Below, piece after piece: positions 27,988-28,863 of a DNA stretch of 28,863 bases. Below the pieces are notes generated by a model that searched no databases, had not been told where the DNA came from, and saw only the letters and a program-made list of their open reading frames with translations. The stretch is from Saccoglossus kowalevskii (lineage: Eukaryota; Hemichordata; Enteropneusta; Harrimaniidae), in the NCBI RefSeq assembly GCF_000003605.2, contig NW_003142798.1, positions 690,302 through 719,164 on the forward strand. Reading direction: 5' to 3'. Numbering within the stretch: position 1 is the first letter of the stretch; each line of letters begins with the position of its first letter. The position numbers were made by a program, and so were the translations under genes.

Positions 27988-28863
27988 TTAACTAACAACA
28001 TTAACCAATGGGGTAATGAGTTCGCTGACACTGACGAGAGGTTAATCTAGGAATTAATAAAATAGAAAATTAGATTGTTTACAAAAAAGTTTTCAAAGAT
28101 AAAGGCCAAAGAAAATCAAAAGACACTTTCAAAACTTGAGCTCGAAATCAGCGATACTGAACAAAATTTAAACAGCAATAATATGGATTATTACGTGCAG
28201 TTAAAGGAACAAGTTGATAAAATTTGCGATGAAAAAGCTTGTGGGTTCGATAATGCATTCTAGATGTCTGTGGTACCAACAAGGAGAAAAAAAGTTTTTG
28301 TTGGGGTTAGAAAAAAGTATAAAGCAAAAACAACAGTAAAGCGTTTATCTATGGAAAACACAGATACAACTGATCTACTAGATATAAATAGGCAAATTAA
28401 ACAATTTTATTCAAAATTATATTCCGCGAAAAGGGTCAATTTACTAGATGAAAATGCAAATGATTTTTTACGTAACTGTGACATACCAAAACTCAGTGAG
28501 AATGATAAAATCTTGTGTAATGGTAACTTAACTTTAAATGAATGTTATATGGCCTTGCAATCATTACCAAATAACAAAACACCCAGCAATGATGGTCTCA
28601 CCTCAGAGTTTTACAAAACTTTTTGGCATATAATTGGGAACTATGTGGTTAGGAGCTTAAATAAATCATTCTTAGAGGGGGAGTTAACAGCAACACAAAA
28701 ACAAGGCGTCATTACTTTAATTGCGAAAACAGGAAAAGATAAAACATTACTCCAAAATTACAGGTCAATAACTCTTATTAATGTGGATGTTAAAATTGCA
28801 TCAAAAGCTCTGGCAAAGCGTATTATAAAAGTTCTACCAACAATTATCCATTCAGATCAATGT
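27988..28863 (+). mobile_element. Degenerate LINE ORF2 fragment (L1/Tx1-like reverse transcriptase), runs off the edge
   Basis: The plus strand encodes the linker and start of a non-LTR reverse transcriptase: a Lys/Glu-rich helix region, then a frame open from about 28264 to the window end with NKTPSNDGLTSEFYKTFW, QKQGVITLIAK and INVDVKIASKALAKR. These are the first conserved RT blocks of L1/Tx1-type ORF2 proteins. It is inactive: in-frame TAG codons occur near 28050 and 28062, another TAG at 28261-28263, and the family-like frame shifts out and back between about 28261 and 28315. The YxDD catalytic block lies beyond the window. Confidence 0.8.

Noticed and set aside
28264-28863. A host gene starting at the ATG at 28264
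   Set aside because: The frame is LINE reverse transcriptase and the ATG directly follows a disabling stop codon, so it is not a true start.

Overview
The window is animal nuclear DNA. It is AT-rich, the genes are split by GT-AG introns from about 120 bp to more than 3.8 kb, and short transposon relics fill much of the non-coding sequence. The proteins (IQCE-like, LCMT1, DGK-epsilon), the LINE fragments and the MITE load suggest a non-vertebrate metazoan, probably marine. I cannot name the species. A 58-base run of N (16706-16763) marks a draft assembly.

Layout: (1) 635-8677, plus strand, the C-terminal two thirds of an IQCE homologue in 12 visible exons; its 5' exons lie outside the window. 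(2) 8678-13303, intergenic: two convergent 3' UTRs, a MITE and hairpins. (3) 13304-19751, minus strand, a complete 8-exon leucine carboxyl methyltransferase 1 gene (LCMT1, 311 aa by my reconstruction). (4) 19752-20304, a short divergent promoter region. (5) 20305 onward, plus strand, the first five coding exons of diacylglycerol kinase epsilon (DGKE, 354 residues visible), running off the right edge. (6) The last visible DGKE intron holds a 1.94 kb PIF/Harbinger-like non-autonomous element with TAA target duplications, a GGT microsatellite and a broken LINE reverse transcriptase.

The three genes do not form one pathway. IQCE tethers the EVC-EVC2 complex at the base of the cilium in Hedgehog signalling, LCMT1 methylates the C-terminal leucine of PP2A catalytic subunits, and DGKE phosphorylates diacylglycerol in membranes. 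LCMT1 and DGKE are head to head with 553 bp between start codons, so they may share a promoter. IQCE and LCMT1 converge.

I found no undescribed multi-gene system. The most unusual content is transposon-derived: four TA-flanked MITEs with CTGTA ends (one 34 bp from a DGKE splice acceptor), the TAA-flanked Harbinger-like element, a 136-bp fold-back hairpin, and an inverted array of about 15-bp ATTCGTCCCA units. Gene-level oddities are a repeated acidic motif at the IQCE C-terminus, a 24-nt IQCE micro-exon, a possible read-through IQCE tail, and a 4-codon upstream ORF before LCMT1. All exon boundaries come from reading splice consensus and reading-frame continuity by eye; I recall the homologous proteins from knowledge and did not search.
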